47,436 nucleotides of DNA. It comes from Acidobacteriota bacterium. GTDB lineage: Bacteria; Acidobacteriota; Terriglobia; Bryobacterales; Bryobacteraceae. The DNA is taken from the NCBI GenBank assembly GCA_026394015.1, contig JAPKZA010000472.1, forward strand, positions 1 through 47,436, in the 5' to 3' direction. The notes under the pieces were generated by a model. It searched no databases and was not told where the DNA came from. It saw only the letters and a program-made list of their open reading frames with translations. Each line of letters begins with the position of its first letter. The stretch's first letter is position 1. Below are positions 25,132-33,509 of this stretch, in pieces. Position numbers and translations under genes: made by a program.

Positions 25132-26262
25132 TTACCGCAACTTCAAAGTAGTGAGCGCGCACAGCGCCATAATCAAGCCAAGAATCCAAAACCGGGTAAT
25201 GATCTTTGTCTCGGTCCAACCGACAATCTCAAAATGATGGTGCAACGGGGCCATCTTGAAGATTCGTTTCTTTCGCAATTTGTAACTGCCCACCTGCAAG
25301 ACGACGCTCATCAATTCGATGATGTAGACGCCGCCGATAAAGATCAAGAGCAGCTGTTGTTTGATCAGGACCGCCACCGTTCCCAGCGCGCCGCCTAACG
25401 CCAGCGAACCCACGTCGCCCATGAACACTTCGGCCGGATGAGCGTTGAACCACAGGAAACCGAGCGACGCGCCCGTCATGGCGCCGCAGAAGACGGTCAG
25501 TTCGCTTGCGCCGGGCAAGCGATTCAGGTCCAAGTACTCAGCGAACGTACGGTGTCCGCTCATGTAGGTCAGCATCGTCATCGCACCGGCCGCGATGATC
25601 ATCAAACCGATCGCTAAGCCATCCAAACCGTCCGTCAGATTCACCGCGTTCGACGACCCAGCCAGCACGATAATCAGAAACAGGAAAAAGAACCCGAACG
25701 CGAGCGGATAAGTCCAAGGGTTGCCCAAAAACGAGGTCATGAGTAAGCTCGGCTTGAACGTCTTGAAGAAAGGCACGTTCATGGCCGGATCGTAGCCTCC
25801 GCGCGCATGAAGGATCAGCAGCATCACGCCGATCACGCAGCTTGCCACCACCTGCCAGAAAAATTTCTTGCGCGCCGTGAAACCCAGGTTTTGCATCTTC
25901 TTCACTTTCGCGTAGTCGTCGAAAAAGCCGATGGTGCCAAAACTCACCAGGCCGAACAGCGCGATCCAGACGTAAGGGTTGCGAAGATTGGTCCAAAGCA
26001 GCGTTGGTACCACGATCGAGATGATGATCAGCAAACCACCCATCGTCGGCGTCCCGGCCTTCTTTTGGTGGGCGGTGACCTCAGCCCGGATCTGCTGCCC
26101 AAACTTGAATTCACGGAGTCGCCGGATCAACCATGGGCCCAGGAACAGCGAAAGAAATAGCGCGGTCAGGCTCGCAAACGCCGTGCGAAACGTCACGTAC
26201 CCGAAGAGACGTGCGGGTCCAAAGACCGGAGAGATTTGTTCGTAGAGTAACCAGTAAAGCAT
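25132..26262 (-). CDS. mraY: Phospho-MurNAc-pentapeptide translocase MraY
   Basis: Integral membrane enzyme of 376 residues and about ten helices that transfers phospho-MurNAc-pentapeptide to undecaprenyl phosphate, making lipid I. It contains the aspartate motif GFFDDYAK, NLTDGLDGLA and the histidine loop APLHHHFE near the C-terminus. The ATG overlaps the murF stop (TGATG). Confidence 0.98.
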   Translation of the reverse strand: MLYWLLYEQISPVFGPARLFGYVTFRTAFASLTALFLSLFLGPWLIRRLREFKFGQQIRAEVTAHQKKAGTPTMGGLLIIISIVVPTLLWTNLRNPYVWIALFGLVSFGTIGFFDDYAKVKKMQNLGFTARKKFFWQVVASCVIGVMLLILHARGGYDPAMNVPFFKTFKPSLLMTSFLGNPWTYPLAFGFFFLFLIIVLAGSSNAVNLTDGLDGLAIGLMIIAAGAMTMLTYMSGHRTFAEYLDLNRLPGASELTVFCGAMTGASLGFLWFNAHPAEVFMGDVGSLALGGALGTVAVLIKQQLLLIFIGGVYIIELMSVVLQVGSYKLRKKRIFKMAPLHHHFEIVGWTETKIITRFWILGLIMALCALTTLKLR

Positions 26263-27599
26263 CAGCCGGCCTTATACCTTTCGAGTGCGAGTTCCATCCG
26301 CGTGCTGCGGGAGCCTTTGAATAGCAGCAAATCGCCCGGCTGTGTCAGGCCGAGCAGCGCTTCGCCAGCCTGTTCCGGAGTCGGGAAAAAGAGGGCTTCG
26401 ACCCCTGCGTCCTGCGCCCCGTCGGTCAAATGCGCGGCATCACCTTTCACCCCAACTACGAGATCGAACCGGAGTTCGGCCGCGCGTTCCCCCACTTCCC
26501 GATGCAACGCCACCGACCACTCGCCGAGTTCCAGCATCTCCCCCAGCACGGCAATTCGCCGCCGCGCGGGCAAAAGCGCGGCGTAGTCCAACATCGCCTT
26601 TGCCGCGTCGGGGTTGCTGTTGTAACAGTCGTTCAGAATGGTCACTCCCTTGTGTTCCTGGCGTTCCCCGCGCATCTTTCCGGGTTCCAGCAGCCGCGCC
26701 CGCTCGGCCATCTCGGCCGGCCTCACGCCCAGCAGGCTGCCGACCGCCACCGCGGCGGCCACGTTGAGTACAGAGTGTTTTCCCGCCACCGGTGTTTCGA
26801 AAAGCGTCTTGCCGATTTGAAACCGCGCGCCGGCTTCGGACATCGTCAGGTTCTCCACCCGAAAATCGGCCTCTCGCTCCAGGCCATAGGAAACCGTCTG
26901 CCCGGGATGAATCTCGCCGAACCGCGCCACCCGCGCATCATCGGCGTTTACCACCGCGATCCCATCCGCCGAAAGGCTCTCCACCAGTTCCCGCTTGGCC
27001 AACGCAATCGCTTCGCGCGAGCCGAGATTCTCGATGTGCGCCGTGCCCACGTTGGTCACCACCGCAATCTGCGGCCGCGCGATCGAAGCCAGGAATCGAA
27101 TCTCGCCCAGGTGATTCATCCCCATCTCGAAAACATAAACCTGCTCGGCCGGGCTTTGCCGCAAAATCGAGAGCGGCAAGCCGATATGGTTGTTCAGATT
27201 GCCTTCGTTCTTGCCGACCCGCAAGGAGCCGCTCAACAGCGTCGCGATCGTCTCCTTCGTCGTCGTCTTCCCCGCGCTACCGGTCACGCCCACCACCGTA
27301 CCCGTCAACCGCAACCGTGCCCGCCGGGCCAACTCCTGCAACGCCACCAGCGTGTTCCAAACTCGAAAGCACGGAATCGCCAAGAGCGCGACTTCGCGTT
27401 CCACCAACACCGCCACCGCGCCATTATCAGCCGCCGTCTCGACGAACTGGTGGCCGTCATAAACCTCGCCCGGCAGGGCAATGTAGATCGCCTCCTCGCG
27501 CCGCGTCCGCGAGTCGATGCTCCAGTCGCCCACGCTCCCCGCCGGAGCCGGCGAGCCACTTCCGGTGGCCGCCACGATCTCGGCAAAGGTCATGCGCAT
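26262..27599 (-). CDS. murF: UDP-MurNAc-tripeptide D-Ala-D-Ala ligase MurF
   Basis: Cytoplasmic ligase of 445 residues adding D-Ala-D-Ala to complete the UDP-MurNAc-pentapeptide. Evidence: SIDSRTRREEAIYIAL at the N-terminus, ATP loop GSAGKTTTKE, GNLNNHIGLPL and LNDCYNSNPDA. Two start codons are possible: ATG 27599, or ATG 27593, which overlaps the murE stop as ATGA. The second would match the coupling seen elsewhere in the cluster. Confidence 0.97.
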   Translation of the reverse strand: MRMTFAEIVAATGSGSPAPAGSVGDWSIDSRTRREEAIYIALPGEVYDGHQFVETAADNGAVAVLVEREVALLAIPCFRVWNTLVALQELARRARLRLTGTVVGVTGSAGKTTTKETIATLLSGSLRVGKNEGNLNNHIGLPLSILRQSPAEQVYVFEMGMNHLGEIRFLASIARPQIAVVTNVGTAHIENLGSREAIALAKRELVESLSADGIAVVNADDARVARFGEIHPGQTVSYGLEREADFRVENLTMSEAGARFQIGKTLFETPVAGKHSVLNVAAAVAVGSLLGVRPAEMAERARLLEPGKMRGERQEHKGVTILNDCYNSNPDAAKAMLDYAALLPARRRIAVLGEMLELGEWSVALHREVGERAAELRFDLVVGVKGDAAHLTDGAQDAGVEALFFPTPEQAGEALLGLTQPGDLLLFKGSRSTRMELALERYKAG

Positions 27600-29083
27600 G
27601 CCGACATCCCGAAGCCCAACTTGGCTAACGCCTGCCGCGCCACCACCCGGTCGTCGAAATCGATCGTTCGATCCTGCAGAACCTGGTACGTCTCATGGCC
27701 TTTTCCCGCCAGAATCACGATATCGCCCGCCCGCGCCCGGCCCAGCGCGAGCGCAATCCCGGTCGCCCGATCCGGCTCCACCGCGTGCGGCGTATCGAAC
27801 CGTCTCAGGCCCACCAACACGTCATTCAGAATCGAAAGCGGCTCCTCGGAACGAGGGTTGTCGCTCGTCAGTACGACGTAGTCGCTCAGCTCTCCCGCCG
27901 CCATGCCCATGCGCGGGCGCTTGGTTCGGTCGCGATCTCCCCCGCAGCCGAACAACGTAATTAACTGACCACCGGTCAGTAACTGGCGCGCCACCCGCAG
28001 CGTGTTCCGCAAGGCGTCATCGGTATGGGCGTAGTCGACAATGACGAGAAACGGCTGGCCAACATCGACTCGCTCAAAACGGCCCGGCACGCCGGGGCAG
28101 GACGCAATTCCCGCCAGCATCGTCTCCCATTCCAGGCCGTAACTCAGCCCGGTACCGAGAGCGGCCAGGATGTTGTAGACGTTGATCTCGCCAACCATGG
28201 CCGCCTTCACCTCATGTTTCTGTCCGGCGTAACAAGCCAGAAAGCGCAGTCCCGAAAACGAACTCTCAATGGCCTCGGCTCGCAAGTCGGCGTCGGCGTT
28301 CAGACCATAGCGCAGGGTTGTCGTGGCCGGACCCGGGGTTATCTGCTGCCCGTACGGATCGTCCGCGTTGATGACGGCAAACGCCGGCGTAAACTCCCCT
28401 TCGAACAGTTTGCGCTTGGCCGCGAAGTACTCTTCCATCGAGCCATGGAAGTCCAGGTGATCCTGCGTCAGGTTCGTGAAGACCGCCGTGTGGAAGCGAA
28501 AGCCCGCCACCCGGCCCTGCGCCAAGGCATGCGACGAAACCTCCATCGTGGCGTAGCGACCGCCCGCGGCCAAGGTGCGCAGAAAAATCTGTATCAGTTC
28601 CAAGGACTCTGGCGTTGTGTTCGCCACCGCTTCGGCCACTCCAGCTACTTCGCAACCGATCGTGCCGACCCGTGCGGTCGTCTGTCCAGCCGCGCGCAGC
28701 ACCGCGTCGATCAGGTACGTGCAGGTCGTTTTTCCATTCGTACCCGTAACCCCTGTCAGGCCGAGTCGTTCGTCCGGCGCATCGAAGAAACGCTTCGCCG
28801 CCGCCGCCAACCCTCGCCTTCCGTGTTTTACCTGAATCCACGGCATCGTCAAGTCGTCCGGCCGCGGGGCCTCGCTCACCACCGCGGCGGCACCGTTGCT
28901 CATCGCTGTGGCTGCGAATTTTCGTCCGTCCATCACCGCGCCGACAAATGCAAAAAACAAGTAGCCGTTCCGAACCTGTCGCGAGTCATACGCCAGTCCC
29001 GCGCAGGGCTGCTCCAGCACCGTCGCATCACTCGTCGAAAGAATGGCACTGGCGGCCAGGACGTCTCCGATTGAGGTCGTCAC
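27590..29083 (-). CDS. murE: UDP-MurNAc-dipeptide meso-DAP ligase MurE
   Basis: Cytoplasmic ligase of 497 residues that adds the third stem-peptide residue. The ATP loop GTNGKTT is at 114-120, and the lysine expected to be carbamylated is K223 in EEYFAAKRKLF. The DNPR motif at 408-411 (followed by SEEP) indicates meso-diaminopimelate rather than L-lysine as substrate. Start is a GTG overlapping the ftsI stop (GTGA). Confidence 0.97.
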   Translation of the reverse strand: MTTSIGDVLAASAILSTSDATVLEQPCAGLAYDSRQVRNGYLFFAFVGAVMDGRKFAATAMSNGAAAVVSEAPRPDDLTMPWIQVKHGRRGLAAAAKRFFDAPDERLGLTGVTGTNGKTTCTYLIDAVLRAAGQTTARVGTIGCEVAGVAEAVANTTPESLELIQIFLRTLAAGGRYATMEVSSHALAQGRVAGFRFHTAVFTNLTQDHLDFHGSMEEYFAAKRKLFEGEFTPAFAVINADDPYGQQITPGPATTTLRYGLNADADLRAEAIESSFSGLRFLACYAGQKHEVKAAMVGEINVYNILAALGTGLSYGLEWETMLAGIASCPGVPGRFERVDVGQPFLVIVDYAHTDDALRNTLRVARQLLTGGQLITLFGCGGDRDRTKRPRMGMAAGELSDYVVLTSDNPRSEEPLSILNDVLVGLRRFDTPHAVEPDRATGIALALGRARAGDIVILAGKGHETYQVLQDRTIDFDDRVVARQALAKLGFGMSACA

Positions 29084-31083
29084 CTCGAAAACACCACGCG
29101 AATGCGGCGCTCCTGATCCAACACCGCTCCTGCCGGGGGTTGTTGCCGCTTCGCTACTCCAGACCCGACCACGTCCACCCGCAAGCCCTCCGCTGCCGAT
29201 TTCTGCAAAACCGCCCGTAAGGTCATGCCCTTGAAATCGGGTACTTTCGGCCCGGCGACCACACGCGAATCCTGTTGGGCGACGTTGAACTGGCGCTCCA
29301 ACTCTTTTTCTTCCTGCTCCTCGTCGGCCTCGGTCTTGTTCGAATCCCGCGCCGGTGCCGGGTTCACTGCCTCCGTCTCCGGGATGTCCTTCGGCACGCC
29401 GAGAATGCGCAGAGCATTCTGAGCCACATCGCGAAACACCGGACCGGCGATCCCACCAGCTTTCTTCGTCGTTCGATTCAGGGTCACCACCACCACGATC
29501 TCCGGGTTGGCCACGGGAGCAAAGCCCATGAAGGTTGAGTTGTACAGTCTCTGATATCCCTTGCCGACTTCGAAAATCTTACCCGTGCCGGTCTTTCCGC
29601 CGGAGGTGTATCCCTTCAGCTTCGCGGCCTTGCCCGTTCCCTCCAGCACAACCATCTCCATCATCCGGCGCATCGCGATCGCCGTCTCCGGCTTAATGCG
29701 TCGCTCGGGCACCGCCGCTGGCTCCTTTTCTATCGCGCCGCCCGGAGATTGCCGATGCAAAATCAACCGAGGCTTAATCAGCATGCCGTTGTTGGCGATG
29801 ATCGAACAAGCTTGGGCCAGTTGCAGCGTCGTCGTCATCATTTCATGCCCGATCGAAATCGAAGCGATCGAATCCGGATTCCACTGCCGCGCCGGTCGCA
29901 TCACTCCCCCGGATTCCCCTGGCAGTCCAATCCTCACCGAATCGCCGAACCCGAATAGCTTCATGTAGTGGTACAAATTCTCTTTCCCCACCCGCATGCC
30001 AATGTTCACGGAGCCGAGGTTCGAAGATTTTGCCAGTACCAGTTGCATCGGCAGCACCCCATAGGCGTGCTCGTCGTGGATGTCCCGGCCTAATACCCGC
30101 ATCACCGTGCCGCCGCAAAGAATGGGCGTCTCTGGACGCAAATTCGTCGTTTCGAGCGCCGCCGTAATGGTCATTACCTTGCATACCGATCCTGGTTCAA
30201 AAGGAACCGTCAGTGCATTGTTCACGCGGCCGCTGAACTCGCGCTTGTCTTGAAAGCGCACATTCGGATCAAACGTCGGCCAACTCGCCATCGCCAAAAT
30301 CTCGCCGGTCTTTACGTGCAACACCACCAAGCTGCCGAACGGAATGTTTTCCCGTTCCATCGCCTCGCGCAGCGCCTTTTCGGCGATGAACTGGATCCCT
30401 TCGTCCAGCGTCAGCGTGACGTCCTGCCCCGCTGCCGGCTCGCCTTCGTAGCTCCGGTTGTACCCCCGGCTTCGCGAATCGCGATGCACAATCAATTGCC
30501 CGTCGAGTCCCGCCAAGTCTTCTTCGGAACCAAGTTCCAAGCCGCCCTCGCCCCGTCCGTCTCCATTCAAAGAGCCGACCACATTGGCCGCCAACGTCTG
30601 CTTGGGGTAGATTCGCTTGCCCACCGCTTCCACCGTCACATAGTCGAGCTTGTAAGAACGCAGACGGTCAACCTGCTCCATCGTGGCGTGCTCTTTAATC
30701 CGTAAGTAGCCCCGTCGAGCCGTTCTCGCTTCCATGATGCTTACTTCCAGGTCGGCCACCTGTAAGTCCAGCGTCGAGGCCAGCATGCTGGTCGCGAAAT
30801 CAACATCCGGAATCTGCATCGGGTTGATGCTGATCGCGTCCACAGGCACGCTCATGGCCAGCTTGCCCGCGTCGCGCATCAAAATCTGTCCGCGGAGCGC
30901 GACGACTTTTGTTTTCTTTGATTGTTGAGCCTGGGCGCGCTTTGAAAGCTCCTCATGCTCGAAAACCTGGAGCTGCACCAATCGCCCGAAGATAATCAAT
31001 CCCCAAACGAGCGCACACCAAGTAACGACAATTAGCCGCTTGTGCGATTGCGGCTCTGCCGTCGTTTCCATGTTGCTGTCCAT
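29080..31083 (-). CDS. ftsI: Septal transpeptidase FtsI (PBP3-type) with one PASTA domain
   Basis: Class B penicillin-binding protein of 667 residues crosslinking septal peptidoglycan. One membrane helix lies at about 17-36. The transpeptidase motifs are SVCK (Ser299-Lys302), SSN (353-355) and KTGT (497-500). An acidic linker (EADEEQEEKELERQ, about 580-595) leads to a single C-terminal PASTA domain (VPDFKGMTLRAVLQKSAAEG). PASTA is normal in Gram-positive and some acidobacterial septal PBPs but absent from proteobacterial FtsI. The cysteine inside the SxxK motif is a minor variation. A 223-base spacer separates it from ftsL. Confidence 0.95.
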   Translation of the reverse strand: MDSNMETTAEPQSHKRLIVVTWCALVWGLIIFGRLVQLQVFEHEELSKRAQAQQSKKTKVVALRGQILMRDAGKLAMSVPVDAISINPMQIPDVDFATSMLASTLDLQVADLEVSIMEARTARRGYLRIKEHATMEQVDRLRSYKLDYVTVEAVGKRIYPKQTLAANVVGSLNGDGRGEGGLELGSEEDLAGLDGQLIVHRDSRSRGYNRSYEGEPAAGQDVTLTLDEGIQFIAEKALREAMERENIPFGSLVVLHVKTGEILAMASWPTFDPNVRFQDKREFSGRVNNALTVPFEPGSVCKVMTITAALETTNLRPETPILCGGTVMRVLGRDIHDEHAYGVLPMQLVLAKSSNLGSVNIGMRVGKENLYHYMKLFGFGDSVRIGLPGESGGVMRPARQWNPDSIASISIGHEMMTTTLQLAQACSIIANNGMLIKPRLILHRQSPGGAIEKEPAAVPERRIKPETAIAMRRMMEMVVLEGTGKAAKLKGYTSGGKTGTGKIFEVGKGYQRLYNSTFMGFAPVANPEIVVVVTLNRTTKKAGGIAGPVFRDVAQNALRILGVPKDIPETEAVNPAPARDSNKTEADEEQEEKELERQFNVAQQDSRVVAGPKVPDFKGMTLRAVLQKSAAEGLRVDVVGSGVAKRQQPPAGAVLDQERRIRVVFSR

Positions 31084-31096
31084 CGTAATAATTCCG

Positions 31097-31197
31097 CTGG
31101 AAACCGGGCGAGCGTGTCGTTGGCCTTACTCACTAGTGCAGTAAGCACGCCCGCCCATACTTCCAGGGCCTTGCGGCCTTTCCTTCGGGGGAGGAAG
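31097..31197 (-). other. Strongly folded spacer element between ftsL and ftsI
   Basis: Read on the minus strand, this region contains nested inverted repeats. An outer CTGGAA/TTCCAG pair (31161-31166 with 31097-31102) encloses an 11-bp stem GGGCGGGCGTG/CACGCTCGCCC (31146-31156 with 31106-31116, one G-U), which encloses CTTACT/AGTAAG (31140-31145 with 31125-31130). Just upstream is a GGCC-GCAA-GGCC tetraloop hairpin (31167-31178), and before it another CTTCCT..AGGAAAG hairpin (31179-31197). It encodes nothing. It could be a structured mRNA leader, a processing signal or a REP/MITE-like repeat. Confidence 0.6.
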
Positions 31198-31306
31198 TTC
31201 AAGTACAAAAATCAAAAGAATCCGAGGGCGGCTGTTGCGCGAGCCGAAATTCGCGCCGGGGGAGTAGGAACGGAAGGCAGCCGCCCCCGGCATGGAAAAA
31301 CTGTTT

Positions 31307-31804
31307 CTACTTCTTCGGAACCTGATTCATCGCCAAAGCGGTCGACCGGTCGACGTTCAGCGCAACCATCGTCTCTGGCGATGCTTCGACGAACTTCTGG
31401 TCATCCGCAATCCGCGCCAGCGTCGCCGGGCTCAACAACTGAGCTTCCGCCGCTTCAAGCTGCGCGATTTGCTTTCTCAGCCGCGCCTGCTCTTCCCGCG
31501 AACGCTCAATCTGGTAGCCGGCCAGCTTTCCGTATGCGGTCGGGACGATCATCCCGACCGCGACGATCGCCGATAAACCGGCCATCCCAATCGTCCGCCA
31601 ACAGGTCGCCGTCGCCTGCTTGTCTTCCGTGCGGATGACGTGGTTGTTATCGATCCGCTTGATAAAGATATGGATTTCCTCATTCGGCATCGCGCGCAAA
31701 GCGCACGGCTCAGTCCGAGGCGTCATCCGTTCCTTGCCATCGTTCCGTTCGCTGCCCGCAATCAGCGGCAGCACTCGGTTAAAAACACTTGCAAAACTTG
31801 CCAT
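31307..31804 (-). CDS. ftsL: Cell division protein FtsL-like
   Basis: A 165-residue bitopic protein: a cytoplasmic N-terminus of about 70 residues, one membrane helix (about 71-91, TIGMAGLSAIVAVGMIVPTAY) and a predicted coiled coil (about 98-125, IERSREEQARLRKQIAQLEAAEAQLL), the FtsL architecture. FtsL sequences are poorly conserved, so the call rests on topology and on its place between rsmH and ftsI. The N-terminus is longer than in E. coli FtsL; an internal start (Met27 or Met39) cannot be ruled out. It would form the FtsQLB-type complex with FtsQ. Confidence 0.8.
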   Translation of the reverse strand: MASFASVFNRVLPLIAGSERNDGKERMTPRTEPCALRAMPNEEIHIFIKRIDNNHVIRTEDKQATATCWRTIGMAGLSAIVAVGMIVPTAYGKLAGYQIERSREEQARLRKQIAQLEAAEAQLLSPATLARIADDQKFVEASPETMVALNVDRSTALAMNQVPKK

Positions 31805-31841
31805 TTCCTGCTTCCCCCCTCGACATTCCCAACTAACTTAT

Positions 31842-32702
31842 TTATATTAATTCCAGTACGCGGAGCGTGGCACTGCGGCTGGCTGAATTTTCAAATACTT
31901 CCCGATCCGTCGGTTTGACGGCATGTTTGGTTAATAGTCGCGCCCGCCCTTCCTTGTGCAAGCGTTGAAAATACGTTTTGACAATCTTCGCTTCCCCCGA
32001 ATGAAAAGCGATTACGGCGGCTCTCGCGCCAGGCTTTAACAACTCGGGCAGCGCTTCCATCAGCGCGGTAACTTCGTCCAACTCTTGATTGACAGCCATC
32101 CGAAGAGCCATGAACGTCAAAGTAGCCGGGTGTAACTTGTGGCTCGTACGTGGAACCGACCGGGATACAATCTCCGCTAACTGCAGCGACGAATATATTG
32201 GTCGGTTCCTTACGAGTGCTCTGGCTATGACGTAACTCCTCCTTTCTTGGGCTAAGTTGAACAACAAATTCGCTAACTCTCGTTCCGGGAGTTGATTGAC
32301 TAACTCCGCTGCTGTAACTCCCTGGGAAGCATCGAGCCTCATGTCCAAGGGTCCGTCCGTCGAGAAGGAAAATCCTCGCTGACCCGTTAACTGCACCCGC
32401 GATACGCCCAGGTCTGCCGTTAGTCCGTCCAGCTTGCCCACACCCCGCTCCCGGAGCACCCGTGGCGCCTCCGAAAATGCCGTGTGGATAAATTCTATGT
32501 TTTGCGGTCCGTCCGCCAAATTCGCTCTTGCCATCGCCAGCGATTCGGCATCCCGGTCCAGCGCATACACCGTCCCCGGTGCCGCCCGCTCCGCCAGCGC
32601 CCTTGAATGAGATCCCATGCCGCACGTAAGGTCCGCATACACGCCGCCCGGATGGATATTCATCCATTCCATGGTCTCCGACAGTAGTACAGGGTAGTGC
32701 AT
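31842..32702 (-). CDS. rsmH: 16S rRNA (cytosine-1402 N4) methyltransferase RsmH
   Basis: SAM-dependent methyltransferase of 286 residues (formerly MraW). The N-terminal HYPVLLSETMEWMNI and YADLTCGMGSHSRA (SAM loop) are diagnostic, as are DLGVSRVQL with FSFSTDGPLDMR and the C-terminal NSASRSATLRVLE. In the conserved FHSLED-type motif this protein reads FHSGEAKIVK, a small departure. It lies 14 bases after mraZ, its usual partner. Confidence 0.96.
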   Translation of the reverse strand: MHYPVLLSETMEWMNIHPGGVYADLTCGMGSHSRALAERAAPGTVYALDRDAESLAMARANLADGPQNIEFIHTAFSEAPRVLRERGVGKLDGLTADLGVSRVQLTGQRGFSFSTDGPLDMRLDASQGVTAAELVNQLPERELANLLFNLAQERRSYVIARALVRNRPIYSSLQLAEIVSRSVPRTSHKLHPATLTFMALRMAVNQELDEVTALMEALPELLKPGARAAVIAFHSGEAKIVKTYFQRLHKEGRARLLTKHAVKPTDREVFENSASRSATLRVLELI

Positions 32703-32716
32703 GCATCTGATTTCGG

Positions 32717-33196
32717 TTAGAGCATCCGCGGGCCATCCGGCCGGGATTGTTGCTTATTCGTTGCTGCTTCAGCGTCGCGCTGACGCTGTTCATAATCGGT
32801 TTTCAGCATCCCCCGCAAAGTGCCCTGGTGGTTCATCATGATCAACTCGGCACCCTTCAGGTTCATCGCTGTTCGCAATGTCTGGCTCGGCGTGAGCCGA
32901 TACTCTTTGTCGAATCCGGTCATCACGCCGTAATGTTGCATCGTGATGCTCCAGTCTTCGTAATCCTCTTCCGACTTCTCCCGGAAGGCAGTCGCGTTCT
33001 GCTTAAACCAAACCTTCCGCGGAAATATCTTCAACCAGCCCTTCTCGAAGGTGATGAAAAACTCCTTCTCGTCCAACCTGGCAAAATACCGATCCCATTC
33101 CCGAGGAATGGCCAAACGACCTTGACCGTCCACCTTGAGAGAAAAACTCCCGGGCGGCGCTTCAAGCAGTATTTGGCTGAGCTCTTCTTCGGTCAC
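32717..33196 (-). CDS. mraZ: Transcriptional regulator MraZ
   Basis: First gene of the dcw cluster, a DNA-binding protein with two SpoVT/AbrB-type halves (VDGQGRLAIPREW and FDKEYRLTPSQTLR, each with the expected strand-turn pattern) that forms rings and normally represses its own operon. I place the start at GTG 33196 (159 residues), which brings the length close to the family norm. An upstream in-frame TTG at 33307 would add 37 residues unlike MraZ and overlaps the probable promoter. The start is uncertain because no strong ribosome binding site is seen. Confidence 0.88.
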   Translation of the reverse strand: MTEEELSQILLEAPPGSFSLKVDGQGRLAIPREWDRYFARLDEKEFFITFEKGWLKIFPRKVWFKQNATAFREKSEEDYEDWSITMQHYGVMTGFDKEYRLTPSQTLRTAMNLKGAELIMMNHQGTLRGMLKTDYEQRQRDAEAATNKQQSRPDGPRML

Positions 33197-33219
33197 TGCT
33201 ATACTCTTTTTGGACTTCT

Positions 33220-33237
33220 GTGGTCCTTTCGAACCAC
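33220..33237. promoter_or_regulatory. Inverted repeat in the mraZ leader
   Basis: GTGGT and ACCAC flank an 8-base spacer (GTGGTCCTTTCGAACCAC on the plus strand), 24 bases upstream of the proposed mraZ start. It could be an operator or a small leader hairpin. It differs from the tandem TGGGN repeats known as E. coli MraZ boxes. Confidence 0.3.
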
Positions 33238-33278
33238 TTTGGAGGTGCTTTCTGGCTACTAAAAGCGGCCATGAATCG

Positions 33279-33307
33279 AGAGTACACCGCCTTTGGTCCC
33301 TACGCAA
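33279..33307 (-). promoter_or_regulatory. Weak candidate promoter for the dcw cluster
   Basis: On the minus strand TTGCGT (33302-33307) and TACTCT (33279-33284) are spaced by exactly 17 bases, about 80 bases before mraZ. Each hexamer matches the consensus at only 3 of 6 positions, so this is a suggestion based on position and spacing. Confidence 0.25.
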
Positions 33308-33509
33308 GCGTTTTCTCGGGAAAGTTGCTCATCACTTTTCGCCGCTAAACTGCTGTTGGCAAACGTTTTAAGGAATTGTCCGGCCCGGCCGGGCGATAGA
33401 AAGGCGAAGCCCGAATGGATCCCACAACCCGTTGTAGTCGCCCCCCTCGCTCACCCCAAGACAACCCTCCTGCTTCCCTTCACTAACCCCGTTTTGCTAC
33501 CCTGAGCAG

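Noticed and set aside
26430-27881. Open frame of 483 codons opposite murF and murE
   Set aside because: Arg/His/Pro-rich translation with no domain, opposite two genes with full catalytic motifs.
33197-33307. Longer MraZ start at TTG 33307
   Set aside because: It would add 37 residues with no similarity to MraZ and overlap the only promoter candidate.
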